Assembly: GCA_034190875.2 (NCBI GenBank)
Contig: CM067344.1
Span: 70,425,809-70,489,808 of the forward strand
Direction: 5' to 3'
Origin: Urechis unicinctus
Lineage: Eukaryota; Annelida; Polychaeta; Xenopneusta; Urechidae
Length of the DNA: 64,000 nt
The position numbers and the translations under genes are program-made. The notes beneath the pieces are model-generated. The model was given only the letters and a program-made list of their open reading frames with translations. It was not told the origin of the DNA and made no database searches. How positions within the stretch are numbered: position 1 is the first letter of the stretch; each line of letters starts with the position of its first letter. This document shows, piece by piece, positions 39,998 through 52,900 of the stretch.

Positions 39998-40281
39998 AAA
40001 AATTAAAATTAAAATGTTGAATTATCAAGTACTTCCTGAACTTTCTTAGAAATGGTGATGTTATTTTCTATAGCGTGTACCAAAAGTTCCTGATCCATAT
40101 TGGTCTCTAGTAGTTGGATGCTAATTAGAGATAGAATTGATGCCTTTATAGCTGTGGTCATTGGAGAAGATAATATTGCAGTAGAGAAATATATAAAGTC
40201 TAAAATTTTGTCTTTTGGAGTTTTGGATGTATTCCTAGATGGACTTGGAAGATCTGAGGGGAGGGCCTGAACGGAATCAGA

Positions 40282-41200
40282 CTACCAAGTGTGGAGGAGA
40301 TTGTGATTTACGGGATGACTGGAGGATTGGAGGAGTGACCGAAGTTGGTTTGGGTATAGGAGGGACTTTGTGAGAGATGGAAGATTTTTGAGGGGTTGAA
40401 GCTGCGGCTTGAGAATACGATACTTTTTCAGTGAATTGAATAATTTTGATTTGCTTTGCTTCCTTATAAGCCGGGCAGCCTCTGTAGGCTGCACTGTGTT
40501 TGCCTCTTCAGTTACTGCATGTTTGAGAATTTGCTTCGCAGTCCGAGAATTTGCAGTATGTCCAAGTGCATTGCACTTGAAACACCGTATAGGGGGAGCC
40601 ACATACAGTTTCACATTGTGTGATTGCTATCCAATATTAACTTTTTGAGGTAGTGATTTGGAAGCAGAAGTTAGTTCTATTGATTCAGTAGGGTTAACCT
40701 TTCCAAACGGCGTACATGAGTGACCTGGTAACTTGAGAGAGCTTTAAGAATATCTTGTTCCGAAATTTGAGTGGTTACCCCATGGATGATGCCCTTGTTT
40801 GGGATTTCCTGCTTTGTTTGTTGTTTAACTTGTGAGGATCCAGTCTTGTAGATTTGATGATTGGGCCCAATGATGGATGTTATAGATTTGTTTATTTCAA
40901 TGGGATTGTCAAATCTATGGTTTCGCTGAAAAAGTTCAGCTTGACCAAATCTATTTGAATTTTTTCCGAGGAAACAGAGTGGGTACAAGAGGAGGAGGTA
41001 GACTGTTTTCTGCGTCTTTTGTTAGTTGTTGGAATAAAGCAGTCATCAGTGTCATTACGGATGTCATGTTCAGTGAGAGAATCGGCTGTCAACATAGAAG
41101 TATTCGGGGAGTGTTGGCCCAATGTCAGAGAATCCGTGGGAGAGGGAACGTCAGGTAAATTGGCCTCCATCATCATAAAAATAACATTGGGAGAGGTCAC
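40282..41200 (-). pseudogene. ORF1 (gag-like) of the second LINE
   Basis: Three frames in sequence. An N-terminal acidic/Ser-rich part with an NKRRRKQ basic patch comes first, then the RRM-like ISEQDILKALSSYQ segment, then a degenerate zinc knuckle. This order is typical of I-group ORF1 proteins, which coat the element RNA. It is broken at least twice. Confidence 0.75.
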
Positions 41201-41399
41201 TTGTTATACATTCAAACAACAACAGTCAAAACACTTTCCCGTCAAAAAGTACTGACAGAAAATGAGAGAAAACGAAAAAGATTTTTGTGCAAGGTGTATT
41301 GCTAAACATTCAACAAATGGTGATATCAGTGATATGAAAGTAACAATAGTGCAAAAATGAATAGCAGAATCAACTTTACAATTTGAGTTCAATCCAGAA

Positions 41400-42154
41400 T
41401 CAGGTCCACCGGTTCCTGAAATGCGCGAAGAAATCAAACGAGGCAATTCCAATTCCCAACAATGGGAACAATAGTCTTTGTGAGGCAAAGAACTGAGAAA
41501 TCAGCAAGTCTTTGCAAATCCTGAGTTGATCCCAGAGAGCGAGTTGAATAGAGTTGAAACCATTTGAGAAGCTGTCATCTACCGCCACGCCCGAACTAAC
41601 GTCCAGACATGTTGAATTATTGACGTATGGAATATAGTCAGCAAGATAATTGATGCGGTTGAAGTTGGAACTCTTGAGAGGAGGTCGAAGAGGGTGTGGG
41701 TGTTTCTGGTGTTTCATTATTCAAAAGGGGAGTGGAAGGAGGTGATTGCTCCGAAGCAATTTGCGTCACATGATGTGTTGGTTTCGGTGTTGCAACAGCG
41801 GTTGAATGCGGCGACTTTTGGGCAAGGAATGCCATTTGAGCTTCAAGCTTGCAAAGTCTTTCATTTCTCGCAACAGCGGGGCATTCCTCGGGAAACAAAA
41901 CCGTTTGCTTTCCGACTCTTCATAATATCATCAATCTCTTTCATGTGCGCTTTCTCTAGCCCTCGGCTCTGGCGCTTTTCAATCGGTGGCAGCACATCTG
42001 AGTAATTCTCCCAGAAAATCGCTTTCGCCTCAGCAATGGCCTCAGGACAGTAAAACCCGGCGATCACATGCTTGATACTGTCATTGGCAGCACTTTTCAA
42101 GTGGTGAAAGGCGTAGGTCAGCAGCGCATTCACTACGGCTTGGCTGTCTGTCAT
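41400..42154 (-). pseudogene. LINE ORF1-like remnant of a different element
   Basis: A - strand frame starting at 42154 (MTDSQAVVNALLTYAFHHL, then FYCPEAIAEAKAIFWENY, then EIDDIMK) resembles a conserved N-terminal domain (helical, FY...I..AK..F) that I recall at the start of ORF1-like proteins tied to non-LTR elements in many invertebrates. The frame changes near 41880 and continues in a Pro/Thr/Ser-rich stretch. It is more GC-rich than the adjoining LINE and duplicates the ORF1 role, so it is probably a separate insertion. Confidence 0.5.
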
Positions 42155-43116
42155 AGTAGATTCGTGGTCTTACGTATTGTTGCGGAAACGAGCAGATAAA
42201 CAGTCTTTCAGTCCAAGTCATAACATTGAGACGATAAAGATTGACACTTGAAAGCATCAGTGCCAAGATAACAAACTGTTCAAGCACAATATCACATTGT
42301 GCGCAGAGTGTACGAAGGCAACTTATTTAGCGGTACAAAGCCGACACTGATAGGTATGTATGAGAATGGGGCTCATGGCTCAAGTAATTGCGGTTTCGTC
42401 CATTTGTAGAGCTACGGGCAATAACTTTAGTTGCTTCTCGGGGTATTGTGTGATGAGCTGCAGGTCATGTCTGATACTTTCAATGTTGCGTAATCTTTTA
42501 ATTGGAAGCTGGTTATGCAAAATAACATATCAATATGGACACTTTCCCCTAATATGCCAAATTAGACACTATGATTATGTTTACTTTATGATTTATGTAT
42601 AACATCCCACCTTATGTCTTGACAACTTAGCAGGCAGTGTTCATGATGAAATTCCGCATTCCGCGTATTACCAATAAACTTCTACACATGTTATTACGCG
42701 GCAAGATACCGGTTGTAGTCGTATCTACTTACCTCATAAAAAGTGGAGAACATGCAGAGGCACACTCGGTAGCCCAATACGATGCTCAATCAAGCTGAAC
42801 TGCTACTTACAATTTATTTCTCTGCGCATCTACATCTCTATCTGCGAGTCGCATCACCACATTTGGGATGTAGGTTGACATTACTTTGTTGAAGAATATT
42901 ATTTTCGAAAAGCAACAGTATGATTTCTACGTGTCGTATTTTTCACTGCTATGGTTAAGGTGAATAACAGACAACCAATATGAAATTGCATGATACCAAG
43001 AACATGGCATGAAATGCCTATATGAAACACTTCCCATTCGCAGCATGCTGTGTCGTTCAGAGAGAGGGAGTATAACTTCAACAAAAGTCGATGCAGGATG
43101 TATCAGCTGATCACAT
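42155..43116. other. no recognised gene
   Basis: Nothing supported. The right part may still belong to the 5' region of the ORF1-like remnant. Confidence 0.4.
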
Positions 43117-44436
43117 ACTATGTAAATGAAAAGTAGATGAGTAAAGACGACAATAAATAGATACCTATGTAAATGAAGAGTAGCAATCTAGATGAGTAAA
43201 GACGACAATAAATAGATACCTATGTAAATGAAGAGTAGCAATCTAGATGAGTAGACGACAATAGATATTCACCTATGTAAATGAAAATAGCAATCTAGAT
43301 GAGTAGACGACAATAAATAGATACCTATGTAAATGAAAGTAGCAATCTAGATGAGTAAACGACAATAAAAAGATACCTATGTAAATGAAGAGTAGCAATC
43401 TAGATGAGTAGACGACAATAAATAGATACCTATGTAAATGAAAAGAAGCAAAAGTAGCAATCTAGATGAGCAATAGATGAGTAGACGACAATAAATAGAT
43501 ACCTATGTAAATGAAAAGTAGCAATCTAGATGAGTAGACGACAATAAATAGATACCTATGTAAATGAAAAGTAGCAATCTAGATGAGTAGACGACAATAA
43601 ATAGATACCTAAATGAAAAATGCAAAAAGTAGCAATCTAGATGAGTAGACGACATAGATACCTATGTAAATAGTAGATACCTATGTAAATGAAAAGTAGC
43701 AATCTAGATGAGTAGACGACAATAAATAGATACCTATGTAAATGAAAAGTAGCAATCTAGATGAGTAGACGACAATAAATAGATACCTATGTAAATGAAA
43801 AGTAGCAATCTAGATGAGTAGACGACAATAAATAGATACCTATGTAAATGAAAATAGCAATCTAGATGAGTAGACGACAATAAATAGATACCTATGTAAA
43901 TAGAAAAGTAGCAATCTAGATGAGTAGACGACAATAAATAGATACCTATGTAAATGAAAAGTAGCAATCTAGATGAGTAGACGACAATAAATAGATACCT
44001 ATGTAAATGAAAAGTAGCAATCAAAAGAGTAGACGACAATAAATAGATACCTATGTAAATGAAAAGTAGCAATCTAGATGAGTATAGGACGACAATAAAT
44101 AGATACCTATGTAAATGAAAAGTAGCAATCTAGATGAGTAGACGACAATCTAGATGAGTAGACGACAATAAATAGATACCTATGTAAATGAAAAGTAGCA
44201 ATCTAGATGAGTAGACGACAATAAATAGATACCTATGTAAATGAAAAGTAGCAATCTAGATGAGTAGACGACAATAAATAGATACCTATGTAAATGAAAA
44301 GTAGCAATCTAGATGAGTAGACGACAATAAAGAGATACTTATGTAAATGAAAAGTAGCAATCTAGATGAGTAGACGACAATAAATAGATACCTATGTAAA
44401 TGAAAAGTAGCAATCTAGATGAGTAGACGACAATAG
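43117..44436. repeat. 53-bp minisatellite, about 25 copies
   Basis: Unit of 53 bp, in order GACGACAATAAATAGATACC, TATGTAAATGAAAAGTAGCA and ATCTAGATGAGTA. Most copies are nearly identical, and several carry small deletions or partial duplications (for example about 43440-43490, 43605-43690 and 44140-44160). The high similarity implies recent expansion or homogenisation. Frames through it are artefacts. Confidence 0.95.
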
Positions 44437-45368
44437 ATTCACCTTACAGACTCCGAAAGCAACATTAGCATACGAGGGTACCGGGGTACCACTCATTATC
44501 ATCATGAAGAAACGTAGATGGACTATACGCATGCCATGTCTAGGATAGCTTTTTTCTATGCATTGGTAACAATGCATGATGGTGCACTTGCGTTAATATC
44601 ATCACAGAGTAGTTACAGCTCTTGAGAAGTTTTCCTCGCTGATCTTTACCACCATGCATGTCGTTCTTACACAGAAGCTCGTATAAAAGCGTGAATGAAA
44701 TTGATCAGCTTAGCCCTCTCTGGATCTCAAGCATATATGGCTATAAACACTTATAGGTCATACGACAAGAGATAGACGGTAAGACAGTTTCATTGTATTT
44801 CACATTTTAAAACCAAGGTGTCAAAACATAATTTGTTTTGCATGTGTGCACAATATGTGCCGAAAAATTGCCTCTAATTATTTTGTACTCAGATAAGTTT
44901 GTCTCGAACGAAGTGTTTGTAATATATGTTACGTCCAAGGCGCATTCTGGTCCCTACAGAGAAAATCTATATCGGACCGAACAAAAAAATATACGAATGA
45001 GCCCCATGCAGCAGCGAATTGCAATAGTCAAGTCAAGATTCGTAGTGATTCTCAAGGCCTCTTCATACGATTATACAGTACCAAGAAGATGTGAATCTAT
45101 TTAAATATAACTAAGTACGTGAGCAAACTTCTTACTCCTTATTATAGAAAGTTCCATCACAGGAATCTCGAATATTGAATAACAGATACGATGATAACCA
45201 CCAATGACAATGCAATATGTGCTATGTCCAGATATTCTAAAATCCCCGGAATAGGATATCGATATGTCATCAGATGTGTTTAACGCGATAATAGGCCTTA
45301 TATAACAAATTAAATATTCATGGATGCTTTCTTGTGATGTAACGACCCTTACATCTTACATTTACATC
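44437..45368. other. no recognised gene
   Basis: Intergenic or intronic relative to the GPCR exon. No additional GPCR transmembrane exon was recognised here. Confidence 0.4.
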
Positions 45369-45701
45369 TTATAATGCGCGTATTTCTACATTACCGAACG
45401 CATAGATTATTGAATTCAGGGTGCTATTCAAATATGTCATCCAAAACACGATGATAAAGAAGCGAGCTGAGAATCGATCTTGCGAAGCAAAACTCAGGTC
45501 GCCTACGATGTGCGTTGGGACCCAGCAAACAAAATAGAAAACTATTATAAAGCAATGTATCCTATCTGCATTCTCCTGTAGTACAGAAGGCATTGTGCTG
45601 CTCTGTGCAGCCCCTGCTGAGGTGGATGGGTCTGTGACCAAACTGTTGGAGCCACTTATTGTACCGGGTGCAGTACAAACAGATCCAAAATTGTGTTTGA
45701 C
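45369..45701 (-). CDS. rhodopsin-type GPCR, C-terminal exon (intracellular loop 3, TM6, TM7)
   Basis: Likely a class A G-protein-coupled receptor. From an acceptor (TTGCTGCAG, exon from 45701 downward) the frame gives a Ser/Thr-rich third loop, then TM6 (IHCFIIVFYFVCWVPTHIVG, with the CWxP switch) and TM7 (FFIIVFWMTYLNSTLNSIIY). N-S-x-x-Y replaces the usual N-P-x-x-Y. It ends AFGNVEIRAL and stops, leaving almost no C-terminal tail. A GT donor inside AFG/N is possible, so the stop may not be the true end. Exons for TM1-TM5 were not found on the - strand to the right. They may lie beyond long introns or the window, or this may be a solitary relic. The ligand is unknown. Confidence 0.7.
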   Translation of the reverse strand, partial: VKHNFGSVCTAPGTISGSNSLVTDPSTSAGAAQSSTMPSVLQENADRIHCFIIVFYFVCWVPTHIVGDLSFASQDRFSARFFIIVFWMTYLNSTLNSIIYAFGNVEIRAL

Positions 45702-47189
45702 CTGCAGCAATATCACCCCGCCTGGTCTTACCTACTTGCTACACCGGGACTATTTAACTTGGATAGTGACCGTTTACTTCAGATATCACGGTTAGGTATT
45801 TTAAGTGTGGTGGGGGGGGGGGGGGGGGGTATTATGACTCCACACTGGTTGACGACGAAAATTTTATTCATGGAAACTTCATCGTTTATCAAACAAACCA
45901 AGAGGCAGAGCAAATTTTGCCGGGAAAATGATTGGATAGTGTAACTTGCTACCATAGAGCGATTACACATCCAAATAAGAGATGCATGTAAGGGGCAATA
46001 TAGGTGAACCTGTACAACATATATTTGAGACTCCGCAAAGAGTAACATTCGCTACAGCTACGCTTCAACAACGCGGTACGAAACTCAAGGTTGCAATCTA
46101 CGCCTGTCACACGCTTATTGTCAACGCGGGTGGGACATGGGAGAGAGGTGCGAAGTACATTTGCATGTTATATGCCCTTGATCCCAATAACTACTGAGTA
46201 GACCTGGAAGCTGCAATTTATAAATCCATAATGTATTAGGAGCAGCAAAATGACGATCTAGTGTGTGTTGTCACGCACTGTATTAGTGGTAGACCGCATT
46301 CAAGGTGAAATCATTGATGTCTTCGTGTTTCCTCCAAATGTCTCATGTGATTTATATATCAATTTGTGACTCGTTCATATTTGACATCACGGGGGCTGGT
46401 GTGCATTGTTGTAATTCATTGTTAAGGGTGATGTGTGGAAATTAGTATTGGTCATTTGTCGCTGAACAACTAGTTTAGTTATGTTTTGCAGTGACCTAAT
46501 TAGCAGTGGAAATCTGTGAACTACTTACTGTGAGTGTTGTTTTTAAGGTGCGCTAAGTGACATGATGGTGCCATCAGATTTAAGATGATGTTGCTGCTTT
46601 GAACATGTGAAGTCAGTTGAAATAATTAAGATGAAATAAAACACAGTATTTGGTAACTTGAACCATGATTACATTTCCCATTCAGTGGTATTGCCCACTT
46701 TGCACAAAGCCATTAGCTACGTCAACTTGCGAAACATGGTAGGGACAAAAATCCAACGTGATAACATCTAGACTGGGCTACCATTTATTGCTCTCTCTCA
46801 ACAATCTGTTCCTGATCATGTCATACATCACGAGTGAATACGTGAGGCAACTAGGGAATTTAGCAAGCTTTCAAGTGCACATGTAACGCCCTATATTATA
46901 CGATAACTACGACAAAACTCTTTACCAGGATAAGATCAAAAGATATGAAAGGAAAGTAGAACGTAATATTGAGATCTGTATGGATTGGAGTCATTTGTAT
47001 TGATATCGTTCATATCAACACCTGTGTAAAGCATATCCTTGTGGTACAATTAAGTGCATTTGAAGTGTTTGCATTCAGACGAAGTTAAGCAGCAAGACGA
47101 CACAAACATAAGTCTGCCTTTGCGCTATTCGTATGAGTTGACATTTGTCGCCAAGTGCTGGTTATATCAGCTGTAACTGTTTTCTTAAA
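45702..47189. other. no recognised gene
   Basis: Holds a G run of about 20 at 45809-45828. It may be intronic to the GPCR gene. No exon recognised. Confidence 0.4.
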
Positions 47190-47640
47190 AGTCGCAGGCC
47201 GGGCATGTGTTCAGCATGCGGGTGTCGTAGGCCGGGCAGGTGTCAGCATGCTGGTGTCGCAGGCCAGGTAGGTGTTGAGCATGGTGATATCGCATGCCGG
47301 GCAGGTGCTCAGCATGCTGGTGTCACAGGCCAGGTAGGTATTTAGCAAGCTTAGGTCGCAGGCCGGGTAGTGTTAGTCATCATAACGTTGCCTAAAATAG
47401 ATTATGACGGATACACGTTAACTTCCGGGGAGTTGGAGTTCCACCGGTAAGAATTATGTTCGGTTGGAAGTCGGTAAAATAAAGTAGTCTTTTTATGTGT
47501 TAAACACTTCTGTGAGAACATTACAGTGTTCAGCACACTTGGGTCGCAGGCCGGGTTGGTGTTCAGCACGCTTGGGTTGCAGGCCGGGTAGGTGTTCAGC
47601 ACGCTTGGGATGCAGGCCGGGTAGGTGTTCAGCACGCAGC
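47190..47640. repeat. 33-bp minisatellite in two blocks
   Basis: Units of 33 bp containing GCAGGCCGGGTAGGTGTTCA and GCACGCTTGGGT. About 5.5 diverged units lie at 47190-47374 and 3.5 more uniform units at 47525-47640. They are separated by 150 bp of non-repeat DNA bounded by AGTGTT on both sides. The GGCCGGG words are unusual in this AT-rich region. Confidence 0.9.
47375..47524. mobile_element. 150-bp insertion in a minisatellite (possible)
   Basis: Non-repeat sequence interrupting the 33-bp array, starting AGTCATCATAACG and ending AACATTAC. The flanking AGTGTT (47369-47374 and 47525-47530) reads as a 6-bp target duplication within the repeat's own GTGTT. No terminal inverted repeats. It could instead be an old spacer between two arrays. 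Confidence 0.35.
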
Positions 47641-49660
47641 TGGCATCAACACTTAGTAAATGCTTTCAGTCGAGTCTTACATAACTCATTGACGACCATT
47701 ACAATACACTTTTAGAGGACAAACCATTGATCGTCAATTGAGAGAACGAGAAGGATTCATTCGCGCATTTGATTTTATGCAGCACATAATTTCACTGTCC
47801 ATTGAAACCTAATATAGGTGATTAAGCAAATACATGTTTAAACGCCCTAATATTATTCGTACAACAACGACAAAACTAGTTCTATGTGATATAAATTATT
47901 GTCTATTACAGAAACCGGTAAATTTGATATCTAATTCTTTAGACATCACAACATATTTTGGCCTCTCAATAGTGAAAATAAAAGAGGAGCAATCAATGAA
48001 GCAATGCACCATAGCAAATTTGGCCAGAAGTGATATAACATATCATTTATTATTGGTAGTCAATTCTGATAGGCCCATGTAACTGGCTATTAGGTTAGAT
48101 TGGTGTGCAGGTTGATTGCGTATTAAAAAAAACCCCGGAATATAAATATGCATGCATAGCTTCTCACACAATAATAATTAGTGCCGATTGTAGCTTTGAA
48201 AAGTACAGCATACATTGGTAGCAGATTCTTATTGGCTGGTTGTTATAATGTACAAAACAAAACGCCAATTAAAAAACAACTAAATAAAACAAAACAAAAA
48301 AACCTCGTATTCCTATAATCCATTAACAGTGAAATACATTCACACTGGCCATCAATGTGCAATCGAAAAATAAACATATTTTTCAAAGCGCTATAAATAG
48401 CTACACGTATTGTGCATAATCAATGTGGGTTAATGGGTAGGTAGTATGGAGCTGATAAAATGATTTTAAATGGGCTGCGGTTTATAGTTGTTCAATATCA
48501 GCCTAGGGTGGATTTGATATCAGCTCATAGATGTCATGCATCCTGAATTATCCGGTCACTAGCAATATATTGTTTCATATATGAAAAGCAGCAGAATTTA
48601 TCATGTGTGAATATAGTTTTAATAATCCCACTTTTGAGTGAATATTATTTTTCTGAACCGATTTATGTAAATACGAATAAACACTGATTCAATCGTTTTC
48701 TATTATCATCCTCGATTGGCTGGTACTCATGGATGATTGGATGGAATGTTGGTTTGCTCAAAATACGACAGAATAGCTTATCATTCGTTTTGACCAACGT
48801 CCTGGATGACGAAAACCAAGAGAAGAAAATGCAAATATGTCTGCCAAAATTATCAAAGCATCCCTTATTCATAAGCAACCTCCTCTTGTTTTAATTTGCA
48901 AAGTGCATCGTGGATCTCCTCGACACCCTGTTAGATCCATTACTAGTCTCAACTGACATCGCCTTCTTCGCCAGCTGTCAGAGATGGATACCTCAAACCT
49001 AATTGTTGGTATGTATGGTCGCTGGACAGATGGCCCGTTTTGTCTGTTTAGTTATTTGGCTCCGTCAAATTAGGATCATCGTGTGATCATTAAACTGTGT
49101 ACCTGTAGTTGTAGCGGAATTATGAATGTTTCATAATCCTGTAATGCCGTTTCAAGTCTAAATAGATATTTCATATTGTATATCCTACTTGCGCCTACGT
49201 TATATCCCGAAGACGTGATCGTTTGAAGTTAACTACAATATACGTCTCTTGATATATGATTCGTTCGGTGGCTTGTCCTTATTTCCATGGCATGATTGCT
49301 TCATCTCTGCAAGCTGTATGTGGCACTCATTCACACAGCAATATTGCCTTTAAAGTAGATAAGGGGCATATATTGCATGTATAGTCCTGATTCAATCAGC
49401 GACGAACTATCAGTTCGAAGAATAATTCCCCCCAGAGGTATTGTGCTTGAAACCTAAGAGTGTAGGAAAAGTATGTATTATGTTGTGCCAAACACCACGA
49501 ACCTTGCAAGATATAATTTATTTTCCTCTGTTATGATGTAATTGCGAAGATTGACAACTTATCCGGTAGTGTTGTTTCAAATCAGGAAAACTATTATCCC
49601 AAATGTGGTTTTGCCCTTGTCAATTGTCACGTCCTTGTGAATTTAAACTAAACACAAGGA
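47641..49660. other. no recognised gene
   Basis: AT-rich intergenic sequence; nothing supported. Confidence 0.4.
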
Positions 49661-49965
49661 ATGGGGGTAACAGGTAGTAACGGTTCACTAATACCCCTCC
49701 CGTTCCAGCAAATCGAACTATCCGTAAAGTAATGTGGGAAACAGATGGTAACAGTTCACTAATTCCCCTAACTCTACAGCAAATTGAACTCACCGTAAAG
49801 TAACCGTGGTAACAGAGGGTAACAGTTCACGAATGCTCCTCCCTCTCCAGCAAATCGAACTAACCGTAAAGTAATGGGGGTAACAGGTGGTTACAGTTCA
49901 CTTATGCCCTTTACTCTACAGCAAATCGATCTAACCGTAACGTAATAGGGGAAACAGAAGGTATC
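49661..49965. repeat. 71-bp tandem repeat, about four copies
   Basis: Units begin at 49661, 49732, 49803, 49874 and 49945, a constant 71-bp step. Each carries GGGGTAACAGGTGGTAACAG, TTCAC, a pyrimidine stretch, then CCAGCAAATCGAACT and CCGTAAAGTAA. Copies are about 80-85 percent alike, so older than the 53-bp array. Confidence 0.93.
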
Positions 49966-52900
49966 GGCAGCAGTCAAATATGAAGCCTCTGTTATGCAAT
50001 CAGGGGTGTTTATCGCGCAACGTGCGAGGGGACACTTGAGGTGAATGCCAACTTCCTTACACTAGGAATATGTCTCTTACAACGTATGAAAAAATATATT
50101 ATACGGTTTTGATAGTCATAATGAACATTCACAGGTAGCATATATGCGATTCTTGTCATGTACAGCAAAGTATCATCTGTCAACAGCATTAGTGGACCCA
50201 TCTGGTACCTAACGCACACTGAGAGATACAGATAATAATTGTTTGGAAAGGGGCACATAGATCTGAAAAAGAAAGCATCAAACTTTCTAGCAGGTGTACG
50301 GATAACAGATACATTCCTTGCCATCACATGATATAACACATCTGCGCACAACGTTTCCTGCTGCACATATGTTTTGTACAAGTCTAGGTTGAGTGACGTC
50401 ACATACACTAGTTAGGTTCACATGTGCGTTTTGGTATTACTAATATGTACAAGCACAACAACCAACATAATACATATTGCAGCCTAACATTGCAACATAG
50501 TACCAACAACGAGAATATAATGACCAACTAAAGTAAATGGCTATGCAATATGCCATGGCGGAAAAACCCGAATGAGGTGATATCCAATCAGAACACATTG
50601 ACATATGAATACTAAATTAAATATCACGCGTGCCGCTTGCTTGATTAATCACTTTTGAAGTTGTTAAAGGAAATCGTTTACAATTACCAGTTTATATAAT
50701 GCACCGTTACTAATATGGACCTGATACTAATGAGATATATGCCGTAACAGTGTGGCAAGACAACAGAAGCAATATATGCATGCGCCAGTGTCCCAACTTA
50801 CTTACTGAGTACACAGAGCCACTGTGATCCCTGATCTACAACGACTATTTTCAATAGCCATTACAGCACTAGCTAATCCTTTTTGGTCCCGCTGGCAGTA
50901 GGACGCTGGATGCGTGAGCATCTATATCCGTAGGAAACTTATCAGGCGGAAATGATCTTAGCAATGGCTTTTTATTGAGACACGGTTACTACTGATAAGT
51001 AAAAATATATACACTGGATCCATAGTTGGCTACCAATCGTCGTAGTTAAATGCAAGTAAAGCAAGAGACATTATTTATAGATCGCCTACTCCCGCCTGAT
51101 TGTGTTGTGATTATACGCTATCTATTCAACAATATGACACACTGCACTGACACTGCCACAGTCGTGCAGTCTTTCAGAATGTCTAGACAAAAGGACATTG
51201 GGGCATTGTTTCATTATCAAAGCACCAAGTGAATACCGCCGTGGAGGTTTTGCTCGTGGCACCAAGATGATGCATTGTAAATAGCATTCCCATTGTCTAG
51301 AATGCAAATTAGCGTTGCTAGACAGTTCCCTCAGGAGTAATTTCTCGCTAAAAGGTAGACGATCCTTTTAATCAAGCTGAGATGGATTATGCAAACATCA
51401 CCGTGTGTCACTTGGTCTTTGAACAACATCCATAGTATGTAAATTTTACTTAAATGGCATGCCTTTCTGAGAAACGAAAATAAGCCGGGAGACAATTCGC
51501 CGAACGGTGTGCAAGTTTGCTAAAACAAGTATATGAATATATGTAGAAGAGCAATTTATTGTTGAGACAATTGCAATTCTTGTAATTAAACCTAAAAATC
51601 AATGGTTAAATGCGTAAAATATTTGTTCTAAGTGCAGGATCATTATTTTTACGGTAAACTGACTAGTAAGTTGCGAGGTAATTGATTTTTTTAACAATAG
51701 CTTTATTATCAAACAAAACAATCGATGGTATCCGTTTATTGTAATATAATTATGTCAATTATGGTTGCAAGAAAAGGGAAATAGGATATTCGGCGGGGTT
51801 TTATTGTTTTCTAGACTTTTACACGCGTATCTAATTAGCACTGATGACCAGACAATTGTGGGACAAAATAATGATTTATAACAAATCAAGACACCTGCAA
51901 TTTGATCAGCGTTCAAACGAGGCTTGGATATTTTAAAAGTATGGTCGTAGTACACAAATATATTATAACAAGGGTATCATAGTACCGGTACCAACGATAT
52001 AAAAAACATTTGCTTTGGGACATATTGCAAGCCAAATTGGAGTTACATGACCACAACAGGCACCAATTAAAATTTGTCGTACAAAAGTGTTTTGCGCAAG
52101 TCAGTCAACGATTCGCACTTTCGCTGTTCTACGCTGCAGAAAGCATATAATGATATGCAGTTTTTGCGTGAATAAAAGTACCACGTCGTCAACAAATAAG
52201 TTATACAGACCTTATCACGATGGGTAACCAGGGAATAAGGACCGTTTGGTTCAAAGGATTTCTGCCTATAGACCGCTACAATTGACTACAATATCTACAC
52301 AATATTACAATACAGCACCTAAAACATTACTAAAAACCTTTGGCCTTAACATGCACACTGGGTTGGTTTTTAAATGTGTTCAATAGTTTGGATAAAACTA
52401 TATTGCCATGTAAAATTCTCCATGAGGTCATAACTCGATATGAAAAGCTATTACCTCATTGTTTCGTCTTAATCATAGATTAGCTATGACATATCAACGC
52501 CCGAAAACTCATAACTAACAGTTTGCGTTAATGAATAATAAAAGCATTACCTTTCCTTGAACTTTTGAACACCATAGAATTCAAACTCCTCTCCTTCTCC
52601 TTCTGATGCCGCAATCATATGTTTGTCGTAGATAGCTTCAAATCAACATATGTATAATTGACACTTCTTTAGTGTTGCATTGATATATTCCCCGGTTGGT
52701 AACTTTGCTCTGTGTGCTGTGGGCATGGTTTTGTGGGGTGAAGGACGTTGCTTGATGGTTTGTAAATGATTTTCATGCTTATTGGATTGATTTTCCCACT
52801 GAATAGTGATTAACATAGCTTTCCGTTGCTATGTGACAAGTCATCACATCGTTAGTAGGAACTTCCGCTGCACTTTTCACAGGATCAGGTTGACTTGCAT

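Larger units (their letters stand above)
36762..41260 (-). mobile_element. I/Nimb-like LINE with RNase H, near full length but degenerate
   Basis: Non-LTR retrotransposon on the - strand. The 5' end lies about 41260. ORF1 (41200-40282) has an RRM-like block (KGIIHGVTTQISEQDILKAL) and a CCHC knuckle missing its last Cys (RCFKCNALGHT). ORF2 has endonuclease (39997-39196: WNWNCRGI, CLQETFL, GSDHN), reverse transcriptase (QSAFRKHHST, FLDISKAYDT, GIPQGSVISPLLF, IYADDITIW) and RNase H (MEIYTDGSK, FVAEALAI). RNase H plus this ORF1 type points to the I superfamily. The 3' end is TAATAAAATAATA-like. The frame is broken at several places in both ORFs. Confidence 0.88.

Noticed and set aside
43117-44436. 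CRISPR-like regularity of the 53-bp array
   Set aside because: Units are head-to-tail without unique spacers, and the DNA is eukaryotic. It is a minisatellite.
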